A DNA stretch of 64,000 nt from Dickeya oryzae (GTDB taxonomy: Bacteria > Pseudomonadota > Gammaproteobacteria > Enterobacterales > Enterobacteriaceae), in the NCBI RefSeq assembly GCF_009372235.1, contig NZ_ML762922.1:235503-299502 (forward strand). Direction: 5' to 3'. Shown here piece by piece: positions 21,397-31,583 of this stretch; the first letter of the stretch is position 1; the number at the start of each line of letters is the position of its first letter. The notes beneath the pieces were generated by a model. The model was not told where the DNA came from, did no database searches, and saw nothing but the letters and a program-made list of their open reading frames with translations. Both the position numbers and the translations under genes were made by a program.

Positions 21397-24300
21397 GTGA
21401 ACATGGAATTGGATGAAATAACAGACATGGCAGTGACTTCACCGGCGAATCACGTACCAGATTTTGTGGCCGTACGTCCCGTTACGATGGCGTTGCCCTT
21501 TGCTGAGCTGACTTGGGAAAACTTCGAAAAACTCTGCTATCGGTTAGCGGGGAAGGATGCGGATATTGAGTCACACAGTCTGTATGGCAGAACAGGCCAG
21601 GCACAGCAGGGAATTGATATATTTGCGAGGAAGCGCAACGGGCGATACAACACCTGGCAAGCAAAACGTTATAAAAAATATACAAATAATGATCTTAACA
21701 GTGCCTGTGCGATATTTCTGTCAGGCGGATGGGCGGGTAAAACGGACATCTTTTATATTGTCGTACAATGTACTGTTGATGATGTAAACCTTCAAGACGC
21801 CATTGAAAAACAAGCTGAGAACTTTCGTACTCAGAATATCGTGTTAAAAGTTCTGGGTGGACATGACTTGTGCACTGCTCTACGCGACCATCCGGATATC
21901 GTTCTGGAATTTTTTGGACGAGAATGTGCAAAACATTTTTTTGGCGATACTGTCAGTCAGGATCTTCTTAACAAGCTTGATGGTGGGGAAATCCAGAAAG
22001 TCAGATCGCAACTGCTGAGAGTCTACCAGGCGGGATTTGAGCTACTTGATAAAATCCCAGTCAATGCCCCAACGCCTTTTTCCGACCAGCCGATTGAACC
22101 CATTTCTCTACTCAAACGTTTCTCCGCTCCCGATGTTTTACTGAGAGAAAGCGTCAAGAATCATGCACCCGAAAAAAAAACTGCCGAAAAGAAGGATCTT
22201 GCGCATGATCAGCAGCTGATTGAAACGCATCCACAATCCCGAGGTGAAGAAAGCCGCCAGGCTGAACAATATCGACGAACCCCCATTCTGAACTGGTTAG
22301 CACAATCTGATCAAATTGCTGTTATTGGTCATGCCGGCACAGGAAAAAGTACTGTACTCCGCTGTCTAGCGCTTGATCTGCTTGGGGAGCAGAATCATTT
22401 CACGCACGTGGCAAAAAAATGGGGACGCCATCTTCCCCTATTCATCTCATTCGCAAAATGGGTACGTCTGACGGAAGCGAATGGTGGTGTTGTGAGCATT
22501 AAAGCTCTAATCCGGGAAACGTGGCAGCAACAGTTGACGGCAGATCTAGTCGCTTTGATTGATAAGGCGATTGATGAGAACCGTGTGGTACTTTTTGTGG
22601 ATGGCCTTGACGAGTGGGCTAACGAGCAAGCTGCACGTACCACGCTCCAGGCGATGCTGACTGTGGTCTCTGCACATAGCATTCCCGTTCTGGTCAGTGC
22701 CCGTCCTGGGGGGCTGGCAACCATTGGGGGCATTCCAGATAACTGGGCCGTGGGCGTACTTGCGCCATTATCGAAAAGGCAGCAAATACAAATTGCCACC
22801 ATATGGTTCTCAAGAAACGTAGATCGACAGCGCGATCCGGTTCAAAGCGAAGAGTCCGTACTCTGGCAGACAAACCGCTTTTTTGATGAGTTAAACAAAG
22901 GCCGTGGGCTGTCCACCCTGGCTGAAACACCACTACTGCTGTTGGGGCTTATTGCTCTTGCTATACGTCAGCTGGTTCTGCCTATTAACAAAGTTCAAGC
23001 GCTGAGTCAGCTCACTGAGCTTCTATTAGAACGCCACCCTCACAGTCGTGCAACCGCTGCGGGAGATGTTGTTCCGCGCTTTTCACCCGCGGCTTCAAAT
23101 GATGTTCGACGGGAAGCACTTGCCGCACTCGCTTTTAAAATTCGCTCTGAGGGTGGCGATGCCGGGTATCCCATTAATCTGGCTCGAAAATGTATTCAAA
23201 CGTTTCTGACAGATCCTGAGGGGTTTAGCTATACGCAACGAGAAGCAATTGAAGTTGCCAATGAAATCCTGGCTGTGAACTCAGAAACTATGGGACTGCT
23301 GGTCGAAAAAGGGCGTGCAGAAGTCGGATTTGTACATGCAAGTCTGGAAGAATATCTGGCATCGGTTCATATCCACGGCTGGCCCATTGAGCGTATTTTA
23401 GAGTTTGTCCGGGACAATGCTAGCCACTTTCGCTGGAGAAGTGTTTTTAGCGATTTGATTGCCAAAAATAACCGGCGATCTGAGGCAGAGAAAATTGTCA
23501 GAGTTATTGACGAGCCTGAAAGTGATGCTGTCGGCGCACTGCAGCGCCGTTTACTGCTTGCTAATGTTGTGTTTGGCGGTGCTGAGATAAACAAGCCAAC
23601 TGCTCTCAGGCTTGCTGAGCAAAGTTTCAGTATTATTACTGGTTCTGGCTGGATAGGGGAAAGGAGTGCACATCTTGCAGCCACCTTTGAGGGAGTTTAT
23701 AACACAACGCTCAGAGAAAAAGCCTCTGCAGCTATCAGTACCTGGGGCATAAAAAGCGCCGATTACCTGCATAACTTCTATCACACTTTATCAGCTTGGC
23801 CGCACTCAGATGAAACACTGAATATCCTTCAGCACGGTATGAAAGACGAAAGCATCTACAATGCACGGCCTGCTGCTCATGTTCTTGCTTTAAAATACGC
23901 CGGAGATGCTGTGGTAGAGGAATGGTTGCTATCACTATTTCGGGGTGATTCAGAATTAATGATAGTGGGGATAGCGTTAGAGGCACTAGTGCTTGGTTGG
24001 CCAGAAAATAGTGCATTACCTGAGCTGATTTATTCTGCGTCAACCTCAAAAGACCCACACCTGCGGCTTAGCGCGATTTTTTGCAAAGTGAAGCTATCTA
24101 TACATGATGATCAAGACTTGGATGCATTGTTGGATTTGCTTTGTTGGTATAGTCGTCTCGATTATTACAGCAGAGATCTCGCTGGGCTATGCCTGATATT
24201 GGGCTGGAAGGATAATGAGTCCGTCATTAAGAAATGCCTAGATTCATTTGATAATTCATTCGGGAGAGACGAAGAGATTGAAAAAAGCATAGCGCAGCTA

Positions 24301-26304
24301 TACCTCACAAATTGTGATGCAAAAAATACCGACATCATTGACTGGATTTTACGTGAACTGGAATCAGAACACCCCTTCCTGGCTCATTTCGGGCGGAACT
24401 GGGAATGGCTGTTACGCTTTGCTGAGGTAAATGCAGAGATCCGTGAGAAAGTCATTTCCACCATATTGTCTGAGAGGATGGAGTACAAAGAATATGAATT
24501 GAATCCTGTCATTAGTGGAATTGAAGACCCACGAATCAAACAGCACCTGATAAATAAGGTAAAAACTGTTGAAGAATTTAGAATTTTCTGGTTCTTAAGT
24601 CCCTTGCTTCATAAGAGGAAGGCCGGCGACCAAGAGGTAGATTCTCTTGTCCAAGAAATTCTGCAATGGCCAGATGAAAAAAAACGACATATTGTCAGTT
24701 TATTCCCCAAAATGTTGGGCAGGGAAGAATGCATTGAAGTTCTGATTAGTCTTGCCAAGACTATGGATGGCGTCAGGACAGACCTGCTCATGTCTGCTTT
24801 TACTCAACTTGATGTTGGTGCAGATGCTGACATTACTGACTTCCTAGTTACCCACTTTTTAACTCAGCCAGACAATATGTACTCAGGCCTCAACAATTTG
24901 TTGTTGATCTGTCCGGATGAACCAAGGTTAAAAGAGTACGCGCTTTCAAAACTTGAAGATCGTAATCCACCCCTTGCAATCATTGCCTCTACTTATCACA
25001 AACTGCCTGAAGTCCGTTTACAAATAGCAAAACACGTAGGATCTCTTTCCGTTGCCATGCGCCATCAAATTATGGACGCTGCGGCCAGTGAATTTGATAG
25101 AAATGGGACTGCAGAAAAAATACTCAGCCGATATGATAATGAGGTTGACGGTCAGTTAAAAATCGAAGGTGCAATAAAATACTATCAGGCATTATTACCC
25201 GCAAACGTGGAGCGTCAAACAACTATTGACCGTTTGATATCAGATGCTCAGGTTGCAGGCCCGGATTTTGAAGAGCGCCATGCAGCTGCTTTTGCGGGAC
25301 TGGTGTGTTACGGTGCCGTAAACAAGTTTGTTCGCCTCGAATGGAATAACAAGCCATTAGCTGTTTCACTGGGCTCATACAGTGGAGAATCCAAAGCCCT
25401 TTTAAGATTAGTGGCTGAGCACTGGGATGAAATTGATGTGTGTTTTGATAGAACGTTTAGGTCTCGAATCAGCCGCATAGATTCAGAAGGCTCTTTCTGG
25501 TCTCTCATATCCCCATATGTTGGTGAGAGTGTATCTTTACGAGAGAAATTCATCGATTACTGTGAAAGCTCATCTCAGGTTCTAGATGTCCAAACTTTAC
25601 AGTCACTCGCAAGGGAACTTCCAAAAAGTGATTTACTTCAGAGGCACTGCTTATTAGCCATTCGAGCATTGAGAGAAGTAAAGGCCAATAACTCATGGTC
25701 GCTATACCAAAGCTACTTCGAAGCTTCCTATATATTGCGTGACCAATTTCCAGGCCTGCCTGAGCTGACAGTTCAAATATTAAAAGTACTGGCGGATACT
25801 GATTATACTCATGGCATTGCTGCTATGGCGATTTATGATCCTCACCATTCCAGCCTCGATAATCTTGTCGAAAAGATTTTTCAAGAGACAGTGTCTCAAT
25901 CACGCTTTGTGACGCCTATCATTCTTGGCTCAGCAAGATCTGATAGCCAGCAACTCGGCGTTATCGTCAAAAAAATGATAAACCGCCATGATCATGATCT
26001 GTGGGACTTTCAGGACAGAATTAATCAAGCTCTCAAATTCAGGATGGGAAACGACACGGATTTAATTACATTGATGGGTGAATGGCTGGCATCGACCCCC
26101 ACAGAAAGTGAAATTTCGAGTCTTTCTCGTTATCTGGCGTCTTCGGGAAAACTTGATGAAGACGCTCGGAAATTATGTCAGCATTATCTCAATGAGAGAT
26201 ATATCTCTTCCGGAATTCCGGCTCATGGTTACGATGCCCTCTCTGACCTCATAAGACCTGTCACGCACTCATTACTTGATGTGTTGGCAGGACCTATACA
26301 CTAA
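21397..26304 (+). CDS. NLR-like NACHT ATPase with Mrr-like nuclease domain
   Basis: A 1635-residue, three-part protein. Residues about 30-190 look like an Mrr-type PD-(D/E)xK nuclease: GQAQQGIDIFARKRNG with Asp near 73, and the QxK motif in WQAKRYK near 88-90. Residues about 300-480 form a NACHT STAND ATPase: Walker A GHAGTGKSTVLR near 311, Walker B VVLFVDGLDEWANE near 397, and the sensor-like SARPGG. The remaining ~1000 residues are helical HEAT-like repeats, the likely sensor. Known bacterial NACHT and Avs proteins of this layout detect phage proteins and kill or arrest the cell; the role here is inferred from that. The start is GTG 21397 or ATG 21403. Confidence 0.88.
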   Translation: MNMELDEITDMAVTSPANHVPDFVAVRPVTMALPFAELTWENFEKLCYRLAGKDADIESHSLYGRTGQAQQGIDIFARKRNGRYNTWQAKRYKKYTNNDLNSACAIFLSGGWAGKTDIFYIVVQCTVDDVNLQDAIEKQAENFRTQNIVLKVLGGHDLCTALRDHPDIVLEFFGRECAKHFFGDTVSQDLLNKLDGGEIQKVRSQLLRVYQAGFELLDKIPVNAPTPFSDQPIEPISLLKRFSAPDVLLRESVKNHAPEKKTAEKKDLAHDQQLIETHPQSRGEESRQAEQYRRTPILNWLAQSDQIAVIGHAGTGKSTVLRCLALDLLGEQNHFTHVAKKWGRHLPLFISFAKWVRLTEANGGVVSIKALIRETWQQQLTADLVALIDKAIDENRVVLFVDGLDEWANEQAARTTLQAMLTVVSAHSIPVLVSARPGGLATIGGIPDNWAVGVLAPLSKRQQIQIATIWFSRNVDRQRDPVQSEESVLWQTNRFFDELNKGRGLSTLAETPLLLLGLIALAIRQLVLPINKVQALSQLTELLLERHPHSRATAAGDVVPRFSPAASNDVRREALAALAFKIRSEGGDAGYPINLARKCIQTFLTDPEGFSYTQREAIEVANEILAVNSETMGLLVEKGRAEVGFVHASLEEYLASVHIHGWPIERILEFVRDNASHFRWRSVFSDLIAKNNRRSEAEKIVRVIDEPESDAVGALQRRLLLANVVFGGAEINKPTALRLAEQSFSIITGSGWIGERSAHLAATFEGVYNTTLREKASAAISTWGIKSADYLHNFYHTLSAWPHSDETLNILQHGMKDESIYNARPAAHVLALKYAGDAVVEEWLLSLFRGDSELMIVGIALEALVLGWPENSALPELIYSASTSKDPHLRLSAIFCKVKLSIHDDQDLDALLDLLCWYSRLDYYSRDLAGLCLILGWKDNESVIKKCLDSFDNSFGRDEEIEKSIAQLYLTNCDAKNTDIIDWILRELESEHPFLAHFGRNWEWLLRFAEVNAEIREKVISTILSERMEYKEYELNPVISGIEDPRIKQHLINKVKTVEEFRIFWFLSPLLHKRKAGDQEVDSLVQEILQWPDEKKRHIVSLFPKMLGREECIEVLISLAKTMDGVRTDLLMSAFTQLDVGADADITDFLVTHFLTQPDNMYSGLNNLLLICPDEPRLKEYALSKLEDRNPPLAIIASTYHKLPEVRLQIAKHVGSLSVAMRHQIMDAAASEFDRNGTAEKILSRYDNEVDGQLKIEGAIKYYQALLPANVERQTTIDRLISDAQVAGPDFEERHAAAFAGLVCYGAVNKFVRLEWNNKPLAVSLGSYSGESKALLRLVAEHWDEIDVCFDRTFRSRISRIDSEGSFWSLISPYVGESVSLREKFIDYCESSSQVLDVQTLQSLARELPKSDLLQRHCLLAIRALREVKANNSWSLYQSYFEASYILRDQFPGLPELTVQILKVLADTDYTHGIAAMAIYDPHHSSLDNLVEKIFQETVSQSRFVTPIILGSARSDSQQLGVIVKKMINRHDHDLWDFQDRINQALKFRMGNDTDLITLMGEWLASTPTESEISSLSRYLASSGKLDEDARKLCQHYLNERYISSGIPAHGYDALSDLIRPVTHSLLDVLAGPIH

Positions 26305-26326
26305 AAACATGGAATTAGGGAGGATG

Positions 26327-26504
26327 AGGGTGTGTCACTTAACCTCCCTCCTTGCATATTAAAAATTGCTGCAGGAATCATTTCCGAAATGTGATTTTTG
26401 GTTAAATATCGTGCGATTAGAGGCGTTTTTTATCGCTTAAAAACATTTTTTGCATAGTCATAGCAATGCTGTTCTGTACAAAAAATAGTTACGGGACACA
26501 CCCT
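26327..26504. mobile_element. MITE-like element, copy 1
   Basis: A 178-base non-coding element with terminal inverted repeats close to GGGTGTGTCCCGTAAC (left end GGGTGTGTCACTTAAC, right end GTTACGGGACACACCC). A second, similar copy lies at 57072-57245 with the same internal landmarks (ATCATTTCCGAAA, TGATTTTTGGTTAAA, TTTATCGCTTAAA, TCTGTACAAAAAATAG). It directly follows the NACHT gene. Confidence 0.8.
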
Positions 26505-26748
26505 AGAGTTTATATCGATCTGTCCCTCGAACCACCAAGGAACTAGAGAACCACCTAGGGGGGTCAGTTGCTTCAGCGAACTAAAGGACGTATCAGGCTG
26601 ACACCACCAAGGCTGACACGCTGCATTTACGCTTACACATGAAAGCGGTAACCAACTCATTCCTATTGTTTGAGGTGACTTATTAACGGTAACTATTTAA
26701 TGGTAATCACCCTCAATAAGCACTACCAAGCATTAAGGAGTGACTATC
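26505..26748 (+). promoter_or_regulatory. Control region upstream of the alpA-like gene
   Basis: A gene-free 244 bases with several GGTAAC/GGTAATC-like words (26644, 26689, 26701) and an inverted pair GAGGTGA ... TCACCCTC (about 26672-26713) just before an AAGGAG ribosome binding site. These could be regulator sites for the ICE backbone. No direct evidence. Confidence 0.4.
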
Positions 26749-26961
26749 ATGTTCCAGCAGAACACTAATCTCGTTCCTGAACGTCGTATCCTGCGTCGGG
26801 CTGAAGTTGAAGCCAAAACAGGCTTTAAAAGAGCACACATTTACAACCTGATGAAGGAGGGGAAGTTTCCCAAAGCTCTGCACCTCGGCGTCCGCGCAGT
26901 CGGATGGGACTCTGCCGAAATCGATCAGTGGATCACTGATCGTCTCAAAGAACGCGCCTAA
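26749..26961 (+). CDS. AlpA-family transcriptional regulator
   Basis: A 70-residue MerR-like winged helix-turn-helix protein of the AlpA family (RILRRAEVEAKTGFKRAHIYNLMKEGKFPKAL, WDSAEIDQWI). Such proteins control excision or transfer genes in integrative elements. A GTG at 26740 is in frame, but the ATG at 26749 has the better spacing from AAGGAG. It is the first gene of the rightward backbone block. Confidence 0.88.
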   Translation: MFQQNTNLVPERRILRRAEVEAKTGFKRAHIYNLMKEGKFPKALHLGVRAVGWDSAEIDQWITDRLKERA

Positions 26962-26994
26962 CTGCTCCCAGTCACTCGTTACCAGGAGCAGGCT

Positions 26995-27653
26995 ATGCAG
27001 GTGATTTCTGTTATTTCGACAAACGGTGACGTGGGTAAAACAGCCCTTACTGCCAACTCAGGAAGTTTCGTTGCTGATGCCAGATTGCGCGTACTTCCGC
27101 TCAATCTGGATATGCAGCCTACGCTGTCCTCTTACTATGAGAGGATCAGCCACGCCCCTAGCGGCATCGATGAACGGCTGGCTTTCAACATGCAGGATCT
27201 ACGCACAGTCCTGTTGGAGCTGGAATTACTGACGTGGCAGCAAGCTATTTCGCCAGTCACGCCAGAAACACTCGCTGCTCAGGAGTTGAGTCTGGGCCCC
27301 GTGCAACTGGTCGCGGACATCGCACCTTACCGCAACCTGGGCATGACACCTTCACCGCTACATCTGCTGATCAATCGCGTACTGGCAGTGTCGTCCAATC
27401 AAAAAACCTTAAACCTGATTTTGCAGGAGCAAGCGGACATTCACATTCTGGACACAGAGATACCAGTAATGAAGCCTTTCCTCATGCAACAACTCTCTGC
27501 CTGCAAGCGCATCGCGTTGATACGTACCAGACACGTTCTGCACGAGAAATCATGTGTAACCTGGCAACAGAGTTGTTGCCCCAGTGGCATGAGCCGTTCA
27601 TACAGGTCACAGGAAAAACCAGCGGAGGGCATGCCCATGTCAACTGCCCGTGA
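26995..27653 (+). pseudogene. parA: Broken parA (Soj-like partition ATPase)
   Basis: The start and flanks are those of the ParA ATPase of SPI-7/PFGI-1-type elements (MQVISVIST, RVLPLNLDMQPTLSSYYERISHAP, SPVTPETLAAQEL, LHLLINRV). The gene is dead: the deviant Walker A reads NGDVGKT instead of KGGVGKT; a segment carrying the Walker B (DTQG region) is missing between NMQDLRTVL and LELLTW; and a frame change near 27475 moves the conserved C-terminus (REIMCNLATELLPQWHEPFIQVTGK) to another frame ending at 27653. Confidence 0.85.
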
Positions 27654-27882
27654 ATTGGCTCGAGGCCACAAGCAGTTACTACCACTGATCGAATACGCAC
27701 TGAAAGAAGGATGGGGGGTTGTGTGTACCTCTGGTGGGCATTTGAAGTTCACCAAGCCTGGTATGCCACCGATTTTCACCGGCTCGACAGCCAGCGACTA
27801 CTGTGCTGGGCGTAATACGCGCGCCTTACTACGGCGAACACGGCACCAGTTTGCTACTGACGAATCCTCTCCTAAAAAGTGA
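27637..27882 (+). CDS. HicA-like small protein downstream of parA
   Basis: An 81-residue protein (MSTARELARGHKQLLPLIEYALKEGWGVVCTSGGHLKFTK...) with a HicA/dsRBD-like pattern including the GGHLKF segment with the family-type histidine. HicA toxins are mRNA interferases; in this class of ICE a similar small gene often lies between parA and parB, without proven toxicity. The start is chosen from GGAGG at 27624 with eight-base spacing. It overlaps the ruined parA end by 17 bases. The apparent fusion with ParA in one frame is an artefact of the parA frameshift. Confidence 0.7.
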   Translation: MSTARELARGHKQLLPLIEYALKEGWGVVCTSGGHLKFTKPGMPPIFTGSTASDYCAGRNTRALLRRTRHQFATDESSPKK

Positions 27883-27889
27883 GGCCGCT

Positions 27890-29614
27890 ATGCCTGACAT
27901 TTCCGTACAAGACCTTGCCGGCAAACTACTGAGCGAAGGCTTCACGAGCAAAGTACAGATTGCCGAGGTGTTGAGCGCACCTGTTGCAGAAACAGCGATG
28001 ATTGTCACGCTCGACGAACTATCACCCTATGAGTTCAATCCACGCCTGACCCGTAACCCGCTCTACGACGAGATCAAAGCCTCAATACGCGAGCGTGGGC
28101 TAGACTCACCGCCCACCATCACCCAGCGTCCAGGGGCAAAGGGCTATATCATTCGCACCGGAGGCAATACCAGACTCTCGATCCTGCGCGAGCTCTGGAC
28201 GGAGACCAGGGATGAACGCTTCTTCCGCATTCCCTGTCTGTTTCGCCCATGGCCGGAACGTGGTGACATCATCACATTGACAGGGCATCTGGCTGAGGAC
28301 GAGCTGCACGGTGGTTTGTCATTTATTGAACGTGCTCTGGGCGTCAATAAAGCACGAGAACTCTATGAGCAAGAGGCAGGAAAAGCACTGTCACAGTCAG
28401 AACTGGCCCGGCGTCTCAAAGCCGATGGCTACCCCATCTCCCAGCCTCATATCAGCCGCATGCAAGAAGCCATTCAATACTTGCTCCCGGCCATCCCTAC
28501 GGTTCTTTATGCGGGCCTAGGAAGGCATCAGGTTGAACAATTGACCAGCCTGCGACGCGCTGCTGAACGAGCCTGGTCTGCTTGCGGCACCAATGCGCAC
28601 CATCACATCGACTTCACCACCTTATTCCAGGATGTATTGGTAATGTTCGACAGTACGCCGGAAAATTTCACTGTCCAGCGTGTACAAGATGAGTTGATCG
28701 GACAAATGGCCGATCTGCTGGAGATGGAATACGACACGTTGGCATTCGAGATCACCGACTCCGACCGACGCTGGCAGTTACTCAGTAACGAAGCACCATT
28801 GGCTGAATCCGGAGTATCGACCCTACAAGGTAAACCACCACTATCAGCAGCGAAGCACGAAGCCATATCTGGGCCCACACAGTTCAGTGACGCCGTTTCA
28901 CCAACAAGCAACAAGAAGTCTGCACCATCTGCGTCACCCCCAACTGAACCTGTTAGTCACCCCCCACAAGGTAAATCAGCAACAGAAAACGGCGGACATG
29001 CCGCCCAGTTGCAACAGCATGTTGTTTCTCCGGCAAGCACAACCAAACGACTACAGTCGATCCAGCGCCTGGTCGCCGACCATACCGGCGAGACATTGCC
29101 GGATTTCGAACGCAATGTCTTGCAATCCATTCCTATCCAAGCCGACAGCCTGTATCCGATCACCGATATCTGGTACATCGAAACAGCACTCAATGAGCCA
29201 GCTCGACTACGCACCCATATCGCACAGTTTGCAGCCGAAATCGCTCACGAAGTCGGCGCAAAAGATGCCATTGAACCATACGAAAACGGCATCGGATTCA
29301 GTTGTCAGTACGCCGATGATAGAGTCAACACAAACACATCAGCACCAATGGCGCTGGCGCTACTGCACGCTCTGAGTACCCCCTATCTGCCTGCTACACA
29401 TCCTATTTCAGATACCACATCTATGATGTCGTTCGGGCAACTCGGGTATTTGTTGCAGGGGATACCGGACGCGAGCAATGACGCAAACGCTGCACCGCAG
29501 CGGCTCAATGACAGTGCGCTGGTAAAGCTGTTCCGATTGCTGCGGCTGGCACGTCGGCTGATCGACATGGAGAACGGCAGACAAGATGACAACGACGGCA
29601 TGTCCGGATCATGA
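27890..29614 (+). CDS. parB: ParB-family ICE partition protein
   Basis: A 574-residue ParB-like DNA-binding protein of the PFGI-1 ICE type (resembles TIGR03764). The N-terminal ParB/Srx-like nuclease-fold region has SPYEFNPRLTRNPLYDEIKASIRERGLDSPPTI and the GGNTRLSIL motif (about residues 80-92). A helix-turn-helix follows (LSQSELARRLKADGYPISQPHISRMQ, near 168-193). The C-terminal half is low-complexity, then conserved. It is expected to act with ParA in keeping the excised circle, but parA is broken here. The start at 27890 follows the HicA-like gene by seven bases. Confidence 0.9.
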   Translation: MPDISVQDLAGKLLSEGFTSKVQIAEVLSAPVAETAMIVTLDELSPYEFNPRLTRNPLYDEIKASIRERGLDSPPTITQRPGAKGYIIRTGGNTRLSILRELWTETRDERFFRIPCLFRPWPERGDIITLTGHLAEDELHGGLSFIERALGVNKARELYEQEAGKALSQSELARRLKADGYPISQPHISRMQEAIQYLLPAIPTVLYAGLGRHQVEQLTSLRRAAERAWSACGTNAHHHIDFTTLFQDVLVMFDSTPENFTVQRVQDELIGQMADLLEMEYDTLAFEITDSDRRWQLLSNEAPLAESGVSTLQGKPPLSAAKHEAISGPTQFSDAVSPTSNKKSAPSASPPTEPVSHPPQGKSATENGGHAAQLQQHVVSPASTTKRLQSIQRLVADHTGETLPDFERNVLQSIPIQADSLYPITDIWYIETALNEPARLRTHIAQFAAEIAHEVGAKDAIEPYENGIGFSCQYADDRVNTNTSAPMALALLHALSTPYLPATHPISDTTSMMSFGQLGYLLQGIPDASNDANAAPQRLNDSALVKLFRLLRLARRLIDMENGRQDDNDGMSGS

Positions 29615-29625
29615 GGAGCACAACC

Positions 29626-30186
29626 ATGACCGGTCCACACCCTCTCAACCAGGCTGTCATCGCGCAAGCCCTGCATGATTTGCGCAATGGTCAACTACGC
29701 AAAGCCAAATCCATGGGATTTGATGACACTGACCTCGATGCACTGAAGCATCCTGCCATGGCCAGCGTGCTGGCCAACGCCAACGTATCCTGGTGTTCGG
29801 TAGTGGTTAATCGTGATGTGCTGCGTCGGCTGCTGCATCAGGTTGATGATGTCACCGAAGAGATTGCCAAAACAGATCGGCTACTGCGCCTGGGTGCAAG
29901 CACCGAACTTATCAGCAAATTCTTCGGACTCACCCATCAGGAAATCGCGTTACGTCGTAGCGTCCTCGGACTACCCAAAAGAAAAGGACGCCATCCCGTT
30001 ATGACCGAAGAACAGGATACCGATCTGTGGCATCGATGGGCTGCTGCGATGAAATCACAGCAAGTGGCGCTCAATGACGATATGCATATGCTGGGTATCG
30101 CAGCGGATCTCGCCGAGGCTACAGATCTGCCGCTATCCGTTATCTGGAGCGCCATACGCGGATGGATTGATGAAGGACAAACCTGA
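29626..30186 (+). CDS. DUF2857-like ICE protein
   Basis: A 186-residue backbone protein resembling DUF2857 of SPI-7-type islands. Visible features are a predicted helix-turn-helix-like segment (AKTDRLLRLGASTELISKFFGLTHQEIALRRSVLGLPKRKGR) and a C-terminal helical part. The start ATG 29626 follows GAGGAG. An in-frame ATG at 29611 overlaps the parB stop. It overlaps the next gene by one base. Function unknown; likely DNA-binding. Confidence 0.78.
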   Translation: MTGPHPLNQAVIAQALHDLRNGQLRKAKSMGFDDTDLDALKHPAMASVLANANVSWCSVVVNRDVLRRLLHQVDDVTEEIAKTDRLLRLGASTELISKFFGLTHQEIALRRSVLGLPKRKGRHPVMTEEQDTDLWHRWAAAMKSQQVALNDDMHMLGIAADLAEATDLPLSVIWSAIRGWIDEGQT

Positions 30187-31400
30187 TGACAGGAGGCCAG
30201 CCACACACAAACGGCCCCATCCGGCTGAATGAGCTGTTCGACCAGGCTTTCGCCCATCTGCAACCGCAATCTGCGAAATCGGTTCAATCCACCTCATCGC
30301 CTGCGGCAACTGATGGTTTCCTTTTCAGCGGCAATCACCACGACAGTGTGCCACGGGCACTGCTGATGGACAGGCGGCTAACCCCGCTTGAACGTAACGG
30401 CTGGCAAGTTTTCCGGCTGATGCTCGCAGAGGATGGCATCACCGCGATGCCGACGTACGATCAGCTCGCTCCATGGCTCGCCTCCATGCCGTGCGCTGCC
30501 AGAGCGTCTCACGAAACGGTTGCACGCACCCTGACTATGCTGCGCCTGACCCGATGGATCAGCCTGGTCAGGCGCAGACGCGATCCACGCACAGGCCGCA
30601 TTCTGGGTAACCTCTATGTACTACACGATGACCCGCTCACTTCCTATGAGGCAATCCAGCTTGACGCCGACTACCTGGCTCTGGTCAGCCAGTCGCTGAC
30701 GCATACCAGCAAATCCATCCAGCGCGTTGGCGTGTATACACTACGAGAAATATCCCAGGACCCGATGCTCAGTGGTCAGGTACTGCCGACCCGATTACAG
30801 GTTCTGGCACAACGTCTGGCCGCTCAGGGCTGGAGCATGGAGTCAGGTTACCCACAGGATATGAACGATTGCGATTCCGAAGAAGGGACAACACCCCTTC
30901 TTCGGAATGATGGCGGCCAGACTTCGGATTCCGAAGCTGGCCTGAGAGCCCGCGACATCAACACACTTCGGAATCCGAAGAGCATCAGTACAGTACATAC
31001 AAAAGAAAATAATAAAAAAATACTTACAGTACCGCGCGCGCAAGGGCTCAGGATGCTTCGTTTACCTGAGCGCTTTATGGCACTTAGGGTTGAGCAGCAA
31101 TCCGGTGCTCTCACCGCATTACAGTCGGTTGAACCAACGCTGCACCAGGCAGTCCTCGACGAATGGGATGCCCGATGCACGACAACTACCATTCGCAACC
31201 CTACTGGCTATCTGTTCGGCATCATCCAGAAAGCCCTGCGCGACGACTTCCGAGCCTGGGCAGGGCAGAAGGACAACACCCAAAAAACGCTCGCCGCCAA
31301 ACCTCATGACGTCCCCACGCCACCACGGCCATCTACGGTGAACAGAGATGTCGCGCTGGCACATCTGGCGCGGTTGCGCAAATTGCTGGATACCCCCTGA
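30186..31400 (+). CDS. STY4528-like pathogenicity-island replication protein
   Basis: A 404-residue protein like the STY4528 family of SPI-7-type elements, annotated there as a replication protein. It has a winged-helix-like N-terminal half (RRLTPLERNGWQVFRLMLAEDGITAMPTYDQLAPWL, HETVARTLTMLRLTRWISLV) and a variable, linker-like middle. The middle includes a strong inverted repeat at DNA level around 30885-30912 (GAAGAAGGG/CCCTTCTTC) and repeated TTCGGATTCCGAAG-like words. The end is DEWDARC...NPTGYLFGIIQKALRDDFRAW. It probably initiates replication of the excised element; inferred. Confidence 0.8.
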   Translation: MTGGQPHTNGPIRLNELFDQAFAHLQPQSAKSVQSTSSPAATDGFLFSGNHHDSVPRALLMDRRLTPLERNGWQVFRLMLAEDGITAMPTYDQLAPWLASMPCAARASHETVARTLTMLRLTRWISLVRRRRDPRTGRILGNLYVLHDDPLTSYEAIQLDADYLALVSQSLTHTSKSIQRVGVYTLREISQDPMLSGQVLPTRLQVLAQRLAAQGWSMESGYPQDMNDCDSEEGTTPLLRNDGGQTSDSEAGLRARDINTLRNPKSISTVHTKENNKKILTVPRAQGLRMLRLPERFMALRVEQQSGALTALQSVEPTLHQAVLDEWDARCTTTTIRNPTGYLFGIIQKALRDDFRAWAGQKDNTQKTLAAKPHDVPTPPRPSTVNRDVALAHLARLRKLLDTP

Positions 31401-31583
31401 GCTCGATATATCCATGAGCATCCATGGTCGTCTATACCCGGGGTATAGCTGCACACACAGCCTTCCATTGCCAGGCATCCGGCTCTTCGCAAAACAGGCT
31501 GACCACCAGTGCGGTTTCATGACTGACGGTCTTCCTGTTGCAGCCGAAGCTGACGACTCGTTTCACTACAGAGAATCATCACT

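Noticed and set aside
26995..27882. A ParA-HicA fusion protein
   Set aside because: The apparent fusion frame is created by the parA frameshift; the HicA-like part has its own ribosome binding site and start.
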